Positions 1 through 11,650 of a DNA stretch of 64,000 bases are shown in pieces. The position numbers and the translations under genes were made by a program. The first letter of the stretch is position 1. Each line of letters opens with the position of its first letter. The notes under the pieces are model-generated. The model saw only the letters and a program-made list of their open reading frames with translations. It did no database searches and was not told the origin of the DNA. Location of the stretch: the NCBI GenBank assembly GCA_037178675.1, contig JAYMGJ010000440.1, positions 1 to 64,000 on the forward strand, written 5' to 3'. This DNA comes from Scleroderma bovista. Its lineage: Eukaryota; Basidiomycota; Agaricomycetes; Boletales; Sclerodermataceae.

Positions 1-545
1 CAATGTAAGGCCATAGATGACCAAATCCATATTTTGCATATTCTGAACATTGTACACTATTGAACTCATTGAAGATTATTAGGGCAAATAATGTCTAGTT
101 TGGACTTAAGTGGCATTTACAATGAATAGCTGAATATGCTCAAGGGTATATAGCACATAGCTTATTTTGCCATATCTAGCGACCTGTCCAAAATGCCCAT
201 AGTACCACATCCTTATACATCTGGTTTACTGGTTAGGAGCAATATAAGGCCATAGATGACCATATTCATATTTTGCATATTCTGAACAATGTATACTATT
301 AAACTCATTGGAGAGTAGGACAAATAGTGTCTGGTTTGGAACCAAGTAGCATTTACAGCAAATAGTGGAATATGCTCAGGGTATGTAGCACATATTTTAT
401 CTTGTCATATCTAGCAATCTGTCCAAAATGGCCATAGTACCACATCCTTATATGTTTGGTTCATGGGTTAGGTCCAATATAAGACCATAGATGACATTTT
501 ACAAATTTCGAACATTATGCTCATTGCCAAATGCTTATATACCCT
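1..545. repeat. AT-rich tandem repeat, about 237-bp unit, roughly 2.3 copies
   Basis: The segment starting at base 1 (CAATGTAAGGCCATAGATGA) recurs at 240 and again, shortened, at 475. Within each unit the order of blocks is the same: a TTTTGCATATTCTGAAC block, a GGCATTTAC/AGCATTTAC block, and CCATAGTACCACATCCTTAT near the end. Copies 1 and 2 differ by scattered substitutions and small indels. The array probably continues to the left of the window. No coding frame is conserved. It abuts transposon debris and may be part of a degraded element. Confidence 0.85.
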
Positions 546-599
546 TAGACAAAAAAAATTATCCCTGTGATAATGTTTCATGTTGACTGATGCTGATGT

Positions 600-1560
600 T
601 TCACAGCATTTTTAGGCTGTTTTCATGAGAATGGTATTGAGCCGTCGCCCATTGCCATCTCGGACATCCTGTCTGCCAAATTGGGAGCTGGCGAAGCTGT
701 TCTGTCATTACAAATCACTTTGTGCATGGTGCACTGCCACTGCCCTCCATTTATGGCTGTCTCCTGAATGTCTCCCCTCGACATTCCATCAGGCACATTC
801 GGCAGGTCTCCTGGGTCTTTAGAGTAGATAGGTGTACTGTTCATATTGGGAATACTGGGGATACCAGTTGGTGTGCTGCTGCTGGGTTTTTCATCATGGA
901 TTTGAGTCATTTTTGGCTCAAATAGGTGACATCCATGGTCTCTATTGTGATCTGGGTTGCACGTGTTGTGCTCCCTTCCGCTCTGCTCTGTCTCCTGTCT
1001 CCTGTCTAGGCTTGACAGTCCATCAGGTGTGTATGGCAGTTCTTCAGGGTTTTCTGCAGCTGTGCTGGCTCAAAGTTCAACATCTTTTCCTTCAACAGTG
1101 TCTGTGGTGCATGCTGAGTCAGCGCCGTCCAACAGGTGCGAGTCCTCTCGGAGAGGCTCATCTTGGTGGCTCTGTTCCACTGGCATTTTGATAGCTATGG
1201 GTTCAAGGTCACCAAAAATGGCTGCAAGGTGGCTGAAGAGGGTGTGGGCAAGTTCATGGTGCATGAGTCACGCGAGGAGAGAATCAGTGATTACTTCCAT
1301 CACAAGGTACTTAGCCAATGCATTAGACTGGTTCCATGCTTTGAGTTTGCACGAATCGACTGGTTTCAGTGTTGCACCTGCAAGGTGGCTGACTACACCT
1401 TCCGCAGCTGTGCTATCAAGGATATGCATGTGGTAAATTTTCCAGTTTTGATTTTCTTGCATGAGTTCAGGAATTTCAAGGACCATTTCACTTGATCGTT
1501 TTGAGGTAAGGGTAAATCCTGTTTTCCACAAGTCTGCTTCTTCCACTAGTAGGCAAGAGC
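600..1560 (-). other. Decayed coding-like stretch, unrecognised
   Basis: On the minus strand three open segments follow one another: 1546-1268 (92 aa, starts MEEADLWKTGF), 1264-1070 (64 aa, MHHELAHTLF) and 910-623 (95 aa, rich in Ser, Pro and Asn). They are separated by single stops and frame changes and have no convincing splice sites between them. I do not recognise a domain. The setting beside a helicase relic suggests remains of a transposon-encoded or captured gene, but this is inference. Confidence 0.25.
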
Positions 1561-1654
1561 AGGGCTCATAACCTCTTGAAAAAAAAAAGTGTGTTGGGGG
1601 TTGCTGCAGTGGACCTAAAGGACAGAAGCTGTAGGAGGAAGTTGGTAACCCTGT

Positions 1655-1800
1655 AGTAACCTCAGTAGATGTTCAAGCTACTGTATTAAAGTAGTACCTG
1701 TAGTAACTACTACAAGTGAGTATGGGTAAAAAGAGTGTGTAACGGACTACTTACCCTCAGTAGATGTTCAAGCTGCTGAGGGACTAATGAAAAGTACTAC
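1655..1800. repeat. Short direct repeat around CAGTAGATGTTCAAGCT
   Basis: The block CCTCAGTAGATGTTCAAGCT followed by A/G CTG occurs at about 1659 and again at about 1754, and the sequence between is rich in GTAGTAAC/GTACTAC motifs. Nothing codes here. It sits directly upstream of the helicase relic and is probably part of the same decayed element. Confidence 0.5.
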
Positions 1801-1894
1801 TGTGTATGTACACTCGAAGGGCTTATGTAAGCTGTGTGGTCATGCGCCTAAGTACCTAGTAACACGTGCTGGTTAATTTACAACACTCCCTGGA

Positions 1895-2290
1895 TTGGAA
1901 AAGTGTGTCATACCAGTTGAACCCAGGATACAGACATTCTGGGGGAAGTGCCAGCAAGCCAAGGGACAGCAAATCACCAAAACTGTCAAGCGGTGTCAGT
2001 TTCCAATGACTGCAGCCTACTCATTTACAGATTACCGCTCACAAGGTCAAACAATACCATATGTACTTGTTGACATCACCACACCACTGACTGAACCTTT
2101 TTAACCTCTGTCACACTTTCACAAAGCTCTGATCAATCAACAATGTCTTCTGCACAATTTTGAAAAGAAATTGTTCCAGGCCACCCATAGACCAGAACTC
2201 ATCACCAAAGATGACAGACTAGCAGAATTGGATGCAGAGATGAAGAAACAGTGGAAAGAGATGGGACACAGCAAGGACAAGGGATAGATT
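1895..2290 (+). pseudogene. C-terminal relic of a PIF1-like (Helitron-type) DNA helicase
   Basis: The 69-residue open segment from 1895 contains the motif FPMTAAYSFTDYRSQGQTI followed by PYVLVDI. This is the late helicase motif typical of PIF1-like helicases carried by basidiomycete Helitrons. After a stop at 2101, other frames still show the usual C-terminal tail (NFEKKLFQATHRPEL, then a DDRLAELDAEMKKQWKEM-type segment ending near 2287). The catalytic Walker region and the Rep domain are absent, so this is a dead 3' fragment. Such helicases would unwind DNA during rolling-circle transposition; this copy cannot. Confidence 0.75.
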
Positions 2291-2704
2291 ACTACTATTT
2301 ACTAGCTGTGATGTGAAATTGAAAGTCCAATGGGCTTTGCCAGAGGGTTCAGCATCCTCCAGTCAGTTAGGCATGCTGAATTTCAGGGGTGAGAGAAACA
2401 TTGACAAGCAAGGTGATCTATGCAGAAACAATGAGATAGGAAGTACAGCAGGTCATAAGTGAAACAAAAACATGACACCAGTGGGTACGATGAAGTTTGC
2501 CCAACTCAAGCAATGTGGAGAACGGAAAGATCAACATGGTTGGCCCATGTAAATCACAACCTACAATTTCCCCTCCAGAACGCGAACAGGCTCGTTTCTT
2601 CATTGCTCTTACAGTAATGTCATTTGTGCCGATTGGTGTATTGGCATGAACCCATAACTTGGCATACTGTAATCGACAAATAGCCTACAAATGCCAGTGC
2701 CCGA

Positions 2705-3231
2705 TCATGCCCTGACTGCGTACTTGCGAGGCGGGAAATGGATGTCCTTTTTGCGCTGTTTGTCGGTCTTGAGGGAAGCTTCGTGCTAAGCAGAGAGATA
2801 AGCTTGATGCGCGAATTAAAATTCAAGTAATCCATACGTACTTTAGTAAGTCGCCGTCTGATTGCGCGAGTCTTCTTCGGTCGTAGGTCAAGGGGAAGAT
2901 ATTTCTTGTTTTTGTAGTACTCCCGCAAATTACTCCGTGCCTTCTGGTTCATCACCGTCAGAACTCGTGCGATCGACTTGCGAATGACATTGCTACTGAT
3001 GAATTAGAATGGCCATGTTGAATTCAAACTTGCACGTACATCTTCGTTAATTTTGACGGTGCCCCTCCAGCGACCTTCTGTACTCGAAGGGTGAGGAGTT
3101 CACCCTTCAGTTCACGAAGTTGCTTGATTAAGTCATTCTTAGACCTGGATCACCGGATCAGTAAAATAGACTATGAATTTTGGTGTAACTTACTTCGATT
3201 GAAGTTCATACGCTTTGATCTTGCTGGGCAT
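2705..3231 (-). CDS. rpl35: 60S ribosomal protein L35 (uL29)
   Basis: This is a component of the large cytosolic ribosomal subunit near the polypeptide exit tunnel. Four exons on the minus strand (3231-3194, 3144-3040, 2995-2842, 2785-2705) give 125 residues, the usual length. The protein starts [13 protein letters not shown], continues with a [21 protein letters not shown] helix and an [17 protein letters not shown] block, then the near-invariant [25 protein letters not shown], and ends RKYAVRA. Introns start GTAAGT, GTACGT and GTACGT and end CAG, CAG and TAG. The start is fixed because the first exon holds only 12 complete codons before a strong donor. The 450 bp upstream (3232-3683) serves as promoter and also contains the 3' end region of importin beta, which lies head-to-tail. 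Confidence 0.95.
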
Positions 3232-3683
3232 CTTGCGTTGAGGACGTTGGCAGCGACGCTTGTTGCGGTATGGAAATGTAGCGATCTCTACAGAATAGCG
3301 GTGGATGTGGCGTTGGCTTACGCAATCAAAACTATACAGTTTGATAGTAATCCATTCCCACGCATTCACCAATCTTAACTACAAGCAAGTGTACAAGCTT
3401 GAGACGTAGCTTCATTCCCTCAGAATATGGGGGATTGTCAGGTCCATGTATTGGGTCTGCGATATACCTACTCAATCACAGACGATTGCCAGAAATCAGT
3501 ATCTATTACATGTATACCAAAACATAGTGATATTGCTGTGCCTCCTTGAGATGGCAAAATCAACAGAAAAACAGAAAAAAGAATGGAAGCTAAACCATGA
3601 GGGTCAAAAAGAAATGAGATACACAAGGTATTAGTCCCCGTGTGAGATGGGACGTAGAGCAAGTGGAAGGAGTCCATTCGGTT

Positions 3684-6600
3684 CTATGCGGTTGCACGCT
3701 TGACCATCTGCAAGATATGGCAGTTAGACGAGTACGACGCGCAGATAAAACTCTCACCTCCCGAGCCCAACGCATGGTCTTTTTTGTTTCGGGCGACATA
3801 CCGCGCTTATTGCGTAACTCAGCCGCAACCCATTCGGAAAGCAAGAGTTGTTTGAGTTGACCAGAATGGAAACAGTCCGCAAGGTCACCGATGAGGCCGA
3901 AACATAATCGTACTGTCGACTCTGACCTCTCATCATCGGCGAGACAACGTTGGATAAGGTCAAGGATAGTGGATGAATGCGACAAAAGAAGTGTGACTTG
4001 TAAAGTACCGTCATTAAATGCTTTGGGATCGACCAAGAGATACACACCTTGATCTGTGTTCTTGAAACCAGTTACAATGCCCGTATAGGCTTCCAAGATG
4101 CCCTCACGAAGTTGAGCGACGTAATCGACGAGATCGAAGTCAAGCTTGTGTCCATTAAAGTATTAAAAATCTGGACAAGATCACAAAAGTAGGCGCTTAC
4201 GGGATTAGGTTGGACAGCGCCTGCCTGTCGTAGCACTCCCATAGTCGCTTCCAGATATGGCTCAAATGCAATGCCAATTGCAAGCGCAATATCTCCAAAG
4301 CACGAAAGGATCGATATCTTCACGTTGCGGTTCAGAACCTCGCTCTGCAAATTCTCAAGCAACACTGTCATGAATGCCCCAGCATACTGTGCACTTTGAC
4401 TGCCAAGCGCTCGCGAAACGTCGCCGATGATGCCCACCGCAACCATACAAAGTTGGGTATCTTCGTGGGCCTTGAGGGCCGGGTAGAGGAATGGCAGGAA
4501 AGCCTGAATATAGGCTGAAAAATTGTTCTCCAAAGCTGTTTCATGGTCACGTAGCATCGCAAGTTGCATTCAGAGCGCAGTTTGCTTACCGGAAGCCAAC
4601 GATCCGACTACCAAAAACGCATCCTCAAGAACAGTTGATGTTTTCCCGGCAGCTTGGATAAGTTGAAGAATGACGGTCATTATACGGTCGGCCAAGGGGA
4701 GGATACCATCAGCCAATCGACGGATAATGCTCTAGCCGAGTGTCAACTCATAGGGTAGGGATTGAAAGCGGGAGCTTACGATGAGGACGCTACATAGATT
4801 ACTCTGTAACTCGTTCCAGTTATTACGGTCATCTATTCCAACAATTTGGTTCTGTAGAAGAGCACTGAGTAACGGTTCCATAGCAAGAAGGAACGAGTTA
4901 CCAACCTGCATTCCGAGAAGCTGCTCCATTCGCATTAAGATGGTAAACAATGTGTTCTGGACGACTGGGATAACATCATTCGTAGCATGTGTAACGTATG
5001 AAGTAATAGCTTCATATGCGGACGTCCGGAAGTTAGCCTCATTGCTTGCTCTAAAGTTTGTGAGTAGAAGCCAATAGTTCCATGACACGAAACTCACGTT
5101 TCCGTGACCCTTAAGAGGGCATTGACGACGCCTTCATAGTATGGCGACAAGTGGTTGGTTTGCGACGGCTCTGTCTCATCTTCCAAATATTCGAGCTGAT
5201 CAGCCAAATTCATGAGCGCCCAACAACAATTCGCCACGATCCTGGGTTTATCTTGGAGACCCGTAACGAGTCCTGTTACCAATGGAAGTAAATGAACGTC
5301 CGGCTTGATCGTGACAATAAGAAGATCACAGATCCTCCCTAACGTCCATGCAACCGTATCCTTTACATGTATATTTGTGTCGCTCATCATCCCTATCAGT
5401 AATGGGAGCGCTTGATTTACGAGAGGGGTCAGGACTCCGGGATCAGGCCCGTCGAGAATAGACCCGAAGGTCATCACGGCTGCTTCCCTTTCATGCCAAT
5501 CTTGGGCCTTGATGTGAGCTTCGATGAAGGGTATGACGGCGTTCACGATAGGGTCAGCAACTGCTTGGGCCATAAAGTTAAGGCATGTCCCAGCAGACAT
5601 CGAGATGTTCCATTCGTCCTCGTCGGCGTCCTCTTCTTGACGGGTGAGGAGTGTAAGGAGGACAGGTACTACTTCGGGTAAAGCAACCTTGGCGAAAAAC
5701 TTTGATTCAATTTCTGGTGGTTCACCATAATCGGCAGCCTGGGGCAACGGTCAGGTCGACTTCCGAAGACAATACAAGAGTATACATACCTCACGCGCCT
5801 CATGAGCAAGCTCGATTTCTTCTTCACAAACCGTAGTCCAAAATTCGACGGCTTGTAACGCCACTCGCTCGTCACTGTGTTTCATGCCCATCACAGTAAG
5901 CTAAAAACTGCCCGTCAGGGTGCCAGTGTTTGCCCATGATTTGTAAACATACACCAAAAAGGGCTTGTTCCATGTAGAACGCCATCTTGTCATAGTAGAG
6001 GGCCATTATCTTGACAAGGCACTCGAAGGCTCCAACTTGAACAGCTGCAGAACCGTTCTGCGTAGCTTCGCATACGACTTGCATAATATAATTGCGCTCT
6101 CCCTGCACAGCATTAGACGATGAATGGCGCAACGACAGCGATAGCGCACCTCGCGCTCGAAATTCTCGCGCACAAACTCAAGGGAGTTGAACAGTGCATG
6201 TATGGCAGCCAATTGAACGTCGACGGAAGGCTCATCCTTGCGAGCACCGTGTATGACGGCCGTCAAAATTTCGTTGGAGCGCAAACTGAGAATCTCAGGT
6301 TTCTAAACGGATTATCGTGAACAGGCATCAATACTGGTAACAACTGGGGTGCTTACTATGGATTCACAGATGTAGCCAATCGTTTGTAATGTTGCAATCC
6401 TGAGGTTAGCATCGGCAGAGGTGTTCACGAAGCCCAGAAGGAGCTCGATAAGTTCGGGCCACTGATCGTGTGGGAGCTCTACGGAAGCGATCGCTGCGAC
6501 GACCTGGGCAGCAAAGCCACCAGCCTTGGCACTGGGAGATCCGAGGGTGGTGAGCGAGCTTTGTTTGATCTTGTTCTTCCTATCATTATCCAGTCCAAGC

Positions 6601-6993
6601 CATCGGTTAGCGTACTCGTTTTGCCTTGCAGCTTCCTAGATGGCGGAATAAAGACATGAGCTCGAGGAGCCGATGCTTTTACGTACACGTGCTGAGAGGG
6701 CATTTTTCAGAGCCAGCCCTGCGGCATTGCGAATGTGTGTTTCTGAATTTTCATTTGCAAGCTCAGCAGATAGCATGAGCATGTATTCTGGCTAGACAAA
6801 GAAATCAGTGTGATAAACGTTTGGCACCATCAGAGTCCGTACATAGTTCTCCCTCGAAGCATTCTCGAGCTGCTCCGTCGCCCGTTGACGCGTACTCGTA
6901 TCTGGAGAAGGATTAAATGGCGAGGGCACTGGCAGGAGGCCCAAGTGGCGTACCAGGAGAGAGGGTATTTGCGAGGAGTTCGCTTGCGTTCAT
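3684..6993 (-). CDS. kap95: Importin subunit beta-1 (karyopherin beta-1, Kap95 type)
   Basis: This is the nuclear import receptor that binds importin alpha or cargo directly and is released by Ran-GTP inside the nucleus. The first exon (6993-6954) encodes [13 protein letters not shown], and exon 2 continues [18 protein letters not shown], the importin-beta N-terminal domain. HEAT repeats run throughout: [16 protein letters not shown], then [23 protein letters not shown] sequence, [17 protein letters not shown], and [13 protein letters not shown]. The C-terminal part ([11 protein letters not shown], then [10 protein letters not shown]) is joined by a short intron to a last exon at 3707-3684 encoding MVKRATA. 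At least eight introns interrupt the gene. Length and order match the family (about 860 aa). It shares a 335-bp divergent promoter with LSM7. Confidence 0.95.
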
Positions 6994-7328
6994 CACGAGA
7001 GGTTCGGTCGAGGTGCGCAGACAGGGAAACGGCGATGCTGAAAATAACGGTGTGATGCGATTTGCGGGCTGGTTGGAACGTTGGTGAGGTGTGTGTTGTC
7101 TGCCAGCAGGCGACCAGGCTTTGTTGTGCTGAAGAGGAGCGATGGCAAATCAGAGACAGAGACAGTCGTCGCGCGGCAAGCGGCTTTTCAATATAAAATC
7201 CCCCTCTGCCTTGGACTTGATCAACGACACGACGTTGCATCGTGCACTCGTACGTTTCTTATTATCATATCGTCCGATCTCTGTAATCCAACAGCACAGG
7301 CTGCATTTTCGTGATTTAACCCAGTTCA
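6994..7328. promoter_or_regulatory. Divergent promoter between importin beta and LSM7
   Basis: This 335-bp spacer separates the two start codons (6993 minus, 7329 plus). It is mixed in composition, and I see no clear TATA box or palindromic operator. A 68-codon open frame on the plus strand from 7142 overlaps the LSM7 start in another frame and shows no conservation, so it is not annotated. Confidence 0.5.
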
Positions 7329-7899
7329 ATGGCGGATCGAGTCTGTAGCCATCCATTTTATCGCAGGGCATACTCTCACTCGCACTATCATAGGGCCGTG
7401 GATCTTTCCGGGGAGGACGAGGCGCACCTGCTGCTAGAGGCCGCCCTGCCCCAGCCGCAGCCGAGGCAAAGTGAGTCACCCGTGGCCGCAACCCTGCAAC
7501 ACAGTAACTCATGTTGACAAGACTCAAGTAAAGGCAAGCGTGAAGCCATCTTGGATCTTTCAAAATATGTCAACGAAAGGATAAGAGTCAAATTTACAGG
7601 TGGAAGAGAAGGTCTCCTCCTTTGATCTTTGCACTGCTTACATCTAACCTATCACACAGTCACCGGTGTCTTAAAGGGCTACGATCAGCTGCTCAACCTT
7701 GTCCTTGACGAGGTCGAGGAGGAAATGAATGGTAACCGAATCTGATCCTCCAACAATCTCTTACTGATGTAGGGCTTTAGATCCCGAACCGCACAAGCGT
7801 GCCCTTGGTTTAGTCGTCCTTCGTGGACCCACGATCACACTCCTGAGCCCCGTCGATGGCTCGGAGGAGATATCAAATCCCTTTCTTGCACAGGAGTGA
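7329..7899 (+). CDS. lsm7: U6 snRNA-associated Sm-like protein LSm7
   Basis: This is a subunit of the Lsm1-7 (cytoplasmic mRNA decapping) and Lsm2-8 (U6 snRNA) heptameric rings. There are five exons: 7329-7340, 7394-7470, 7529-7611, 7660-7731 and 7781-7899, giving 120 residues. The first exon is only 12 nt (MADR). The N-terminal extension is Arg/Gly/Ala-rich (GRGSFRGGRGAPAARGRP). It is followed by REAILDLSKYVNERIRVKFTGGRE (Sm1 motif), VTGVLKGYDQLLNLVLDEVEE, and a Sm2 motif GLVVLRGPTITLLSP. The tail is EISNPFLAQE. The RGG-like N-terminus is longer than in yeast LSm7. It is convergent with the Cid1-like gene downstream. Confidence 0.93.
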
Positions 7900-8280
7900 T
7901 ATTGCGAAGATGGTTCAAAGCGAATGAAATTCCAGAGAATGTGTAGATTCTGTCACGTTTCTGTAATCCGTGAATACAATATCTCCGAAAGCAAGACGGG
8001 AATGAACTATTATGCGTGGCTGCGGTGCTGGCTGTAAGGTATCATTATTTTACCCGCCTGGGTGATCGACAATCGATTGGTCATGCAATGGTCTATCGTC
8101 CCAGAGCTCCCTCCCTAAATGCACCAGATATAGATCAGGGCAATAACTTACCCATGAGAGCTAGCTGTCTCAAGCATGCGCCCCACGTCACACTTTTGCT
8201 GCACAGTTGCGCGGCAGATCTACCGCTGCTACAATGGGTTCGCGGAGCTATCTCATGGTATCCCCATCGTTCGGGAGCTG
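7900..8280. other. Convergent 3' spacer
   Basis: The spacer lies between the LSM7 stop (7899) and the Cid1-like stop (8281, minus). It must hold the two polyadenylation regions. I see no gene, tRNA or repeat. The plus-strand open frames from 8016 and 8207 run into the antisense of the Cid1-like coding region and are shadows. Confidence 0.5.
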
Positions 8281-11200
8281 TCAGGTCTCCAGCTGTGAAA
8301 GCGGAGAGGAATACCGCGGAAACTCCTCGTGTGAACGCGGTGGGTGGGATGTCAAAATCGTCAGAGGCGGCGAGGGGGGCAAACTAGTCGACGGGGGTGT
8401 CGATGCATCACCCCCATGTGAGATCGGATCAGATGGTAAGTGTAGAGAAGGTGATACCGGAGTGGTTGCTGGACTTGCTCCAGTGGCACTACGGTGATGA
8501 ATACTCGCCCGGAGTGGGGAGTGTGAGGTGGATCTAGAACTCGCGCCTACATGTCGCTGGGCTATCTGAGTAAGAGGCGTCGACCGGGAGTCAGGCGAGG
8601 TAGTGGCGGCATTACACATCGGGGTATGAGCCACAATCGCTACAGGCAACGTCTGAGGATGTCGACGCGGCGTGTGAGAAGGCGGAGAAGGGTTAGTTTG
8701 TGACGGAGAACGCTCTATTTTGCCATCCCCCGTGTGCCCATGTTCCGTGTTAACGTCACTGGGTCCGGCTCCAGAAAGTCGAATAGCTGATAATTCGTGT
8801 TCAAGAATGTTGGTCCCACATTCCCGCTGATCATGTGAACTGCGTGTGGGTTGTTGCGAATGTCGTTCGAGTCTATGGAGGTCAGCTTGCAGGTGGTCAT
8901 ACCGTGGCCCAGACAACAAATGGTGGCAGGAACTGGTTAGTGGATATGCACCAACGCTATGTTGGCGGGGCTGTAGGTGTGTGACGTGTGGATAGCGCGA
9001 GTGGTTTGCGGCGGTCTCATAAAATACAGTGGATGGATCAAAACCTGGTATGAGATGTGGATGATGGTGTGATATGTGCATATGTGCCGAAGCCCTGAGT
9101 GATGGGTATATGGTGGTGGATGTTGATGGCCAAGAAAAGCGATTCGCCTTGAGATTTGGTGGTCCCGAATGAGAACGACGAAGTGGCTCTACTTTCTGTT
9201 CGCTCAGCTTTGCATCCTGGTCCGACAGGAACTGCACAGTGTGATCATCTGTAGTGACCACAGGACATGCAGGTAGCGTCCCCCTGGGTTCCAGCCCCAG
9301 AGGGATGGGACTTGCAGGCAATGGGCAATGGGCATCTAACGGATCGGGATTCCCGCTAACCAAGGTAACATCGTCCGACTCAGTCATCTCCGATCTCCTT
9401 TCCTCATCGCTAACAGTCCCGGCGCTGTCTCTTGAGTGAGTTGATGCGCTGTTCTCCCGTGCATCTGAGGACGACGTCGCCAGGGCCAAGGCCTGATCGA
9501 GTTGGTCCTCAAACATTGCATGCTGAGCTGGTGGTGCCTCTGGCGGAGGCGGGCTTGTCCACTGGCTTCGCTTGGGAGCCATATGTTCAGGGAGGGGTGG
9601 AGTGGAAGTGCACTTCTCCGCCGCCAGAGTCTCCTTTGCATGCTCAAAGAATTCGGGCCGTAAAGAAAGACGTCCTGAAGTCGACGACGCCTTTGAGCGC
9701 GTCGGGCTGTTCCCAACACTGTGGGTTTCTTGTAGAGGAACAGAGAGACGTGGAGGAATGAAAATGGACGATGCTGGTGCTGCTAGCGGCTCTCCAATCT
9801 TTTCCTCACAAAGCTGGGCCAGTGCAGAGACGGCACGGGGACGCATCGCTAGGATTCTGGAAGCGCGCATGAATTCGCCGCGGATCTGTAATGCAGCTGA
9901 GTATTCTGAAGCAGAAGTAGCCAAGTCAATTACCTGGTACAAACCCTCTTTCGTCACGCAACGAGCTACATTGTAATCGGTCTCGAAAGGATCCTGACAC
10001 AACATAAGTCAGGAGTGCACGAGTGGAGACAACCGTCGTACTTCTATGCAAAACCTGTTTCGTTCCCGTGAATCGTTGTATTTCGAGTTTGACAGCTGAG
10101 TAAATCGTTTGATTGTCAGCGCAACACACGGCACTTTTTATCTTCCTGCAAACTTACGTCATTCTGCCATCCCTTGCTTTCTTTCTTGAGCAATCCAGCA
10201 CGGATTGAAGCGACACCGGTATTGTACGAAAAGTCGCGAGCATAATAGCGAAAGAAGTCGATTAAACTGAGCGAGAGGATCAGCAAGGCGCTTGGTTTGG
10301 TGACCGCGATCTATGACTCACAGCTCAGCCACGGTTTCAGTGTTTGACGACCGCCACCGTCGACACAGGAGGTCGATATCATCAAAAAACCTGGATACAA
10401 AATCAGTCAAAATGCACTCTGAAACTGGCCTGGTTGGCCGTACCACGTGTTGTGGCCATTGATGTGTGCATCCTCCTTGGTGAGAATTAGTAAAAGATAG
10501 CGGTGAGAAAAATGATGGCTTGCCTTGGATATGGGATGAAGAGGGGGTATTTGCTGGAGATTCGGAAGGACCGGTGGATTCTTGACATGAATAAGGAAAT
10601 ATAAAACGAGTAGAACGTAGCCATAGGATGATAAGGTTCCATGATATGGCGAGTTGATTTTCCTACTCTGGGACGTGAGCTCGAGGGAGGAGAGATCCAG
10701 TTGCGTACTGACCTGCGTTTGCTCCACACCTTGACTGAAAGGGAAATGGTTCGGTAGGTGAGTGGACGTTTGGAGGAATGAACCCCGCGACTTACGGAAT
10801 AGGACAAGGATGCGTATTCGGGTGGGATCTATCATGGCGTAGCACATGAGTAAACGCGTGTTTTCCAGAGCCAGCTTGTTTTCGAAACCGATATCGCAAG
10901 CGATGCCGGAGGGTAAACCAGGTGAAGGATCGAGGGACAACTTAACGATGGGTATGCGTGCATGGGGCAGAGGCTTGACATGGAACTTGGTCTCTGCAAG
11001 GGCAGAATGAGGACCGGCATCAATAACAGGATGGAAGAGTGACTGACCCCGTTCTAGGAGGTCTCCGAGGACGACAACAAGGTCGGATGCAGACAGACGC
11101 TCGCCAGAATCGATGAGACAACAGAGATCCATATCTTCCGAGTAAGATCAGCAGCGTGCGCACTGGCCAGACGGTGGTAACTTGCCTGAATTTCGAAGAC

Positions 11201-11459
11201 TGAAACCGTTTGCGGTGCTTCCGAACGACAGGAGCCGACTTTCGGGCTGAATCGTACGAATGAGGCGTTCAAGGAGCTTCCTGACATCTTCCTTGACGGC
11301 CAGTTCCTCTGCAGTGGGGAGGAGCTGGACAACGAAGTCGAACAGTGCCTGCGAGAGCTCTAGGAAGAATAGACGGTACTTGGAGGGATGCCTGCGCTGG
11401 TGCTGCACGGGCACGAACGTGGGCAGCGAGTGGGCAGCGACGCCTGCTGTCTGGGCCAT
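8281..11459 (-). CDS. Cid1/Trf4-family non-canonical poly(A)/poly(U) polymerase
   Basis: The predicted template-independent RNA nucleotidyltransferase adds A or U tails for RNA turnover. The start is the ATG at 11459 (MAQTAGV); the upstream frame has no ATG. The polymerase beta-like core shows FGSTANGFSLRNS directly followed by DMDLCCLID (two catalytic Asp), with the third Asp in GIACDIGFEN. The helical domain gives KVWSKRR, YHGTLSSYGYVLLVLYFL and IPPLHPISK, then EDAHINGHNTW and FFDDIDLL. The PAP-associated domain gives DPFETDYNVARCVTKEG and RGEFMRAS. After it comes a 450-residue Ser/Pro/His-rich, low-complexity tail, much longer than in Cid1. Two introns have GC donors (11185-11135 and 10523-10476). 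Two 48-nt introns, one of them the second GC-AG intron, leave the frame open if retained. The enzyme could be a poly(A) or a poly(U) type; sequence alone does not settle this. Confidence 0.88.
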
Positions 11460-11650
11460 GGGCGGTCGACGATGGCGGCGAGCAAGGGATCGGCTGTGGG
11501 TTGGGCGAGAGACGCGAGGGAGCACTGGGGACGAACTCCGTGACGATCAGACTCACAGCGAGGCTGACACCTGAAATGCCCCTCCTCGATTCGAGACACG
11601 ATACCCATATTGGGCACTACGTTCGAAATACAACGTTCGTCGCACAACTA

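Noticed and set aside
9254..9976. Plus-strand open frames antisense to the Cid1-like tail
   Set aside because: They are shadows of the GC-rich Ser/Pro codons on the minus strand, with no start context or homology.
11459..11525. Extension of the Cid1-like protein to 11525
   Set aside because: The triplet at 11525 is GTG, not ATG; the first in-frame ATG is at 11459.
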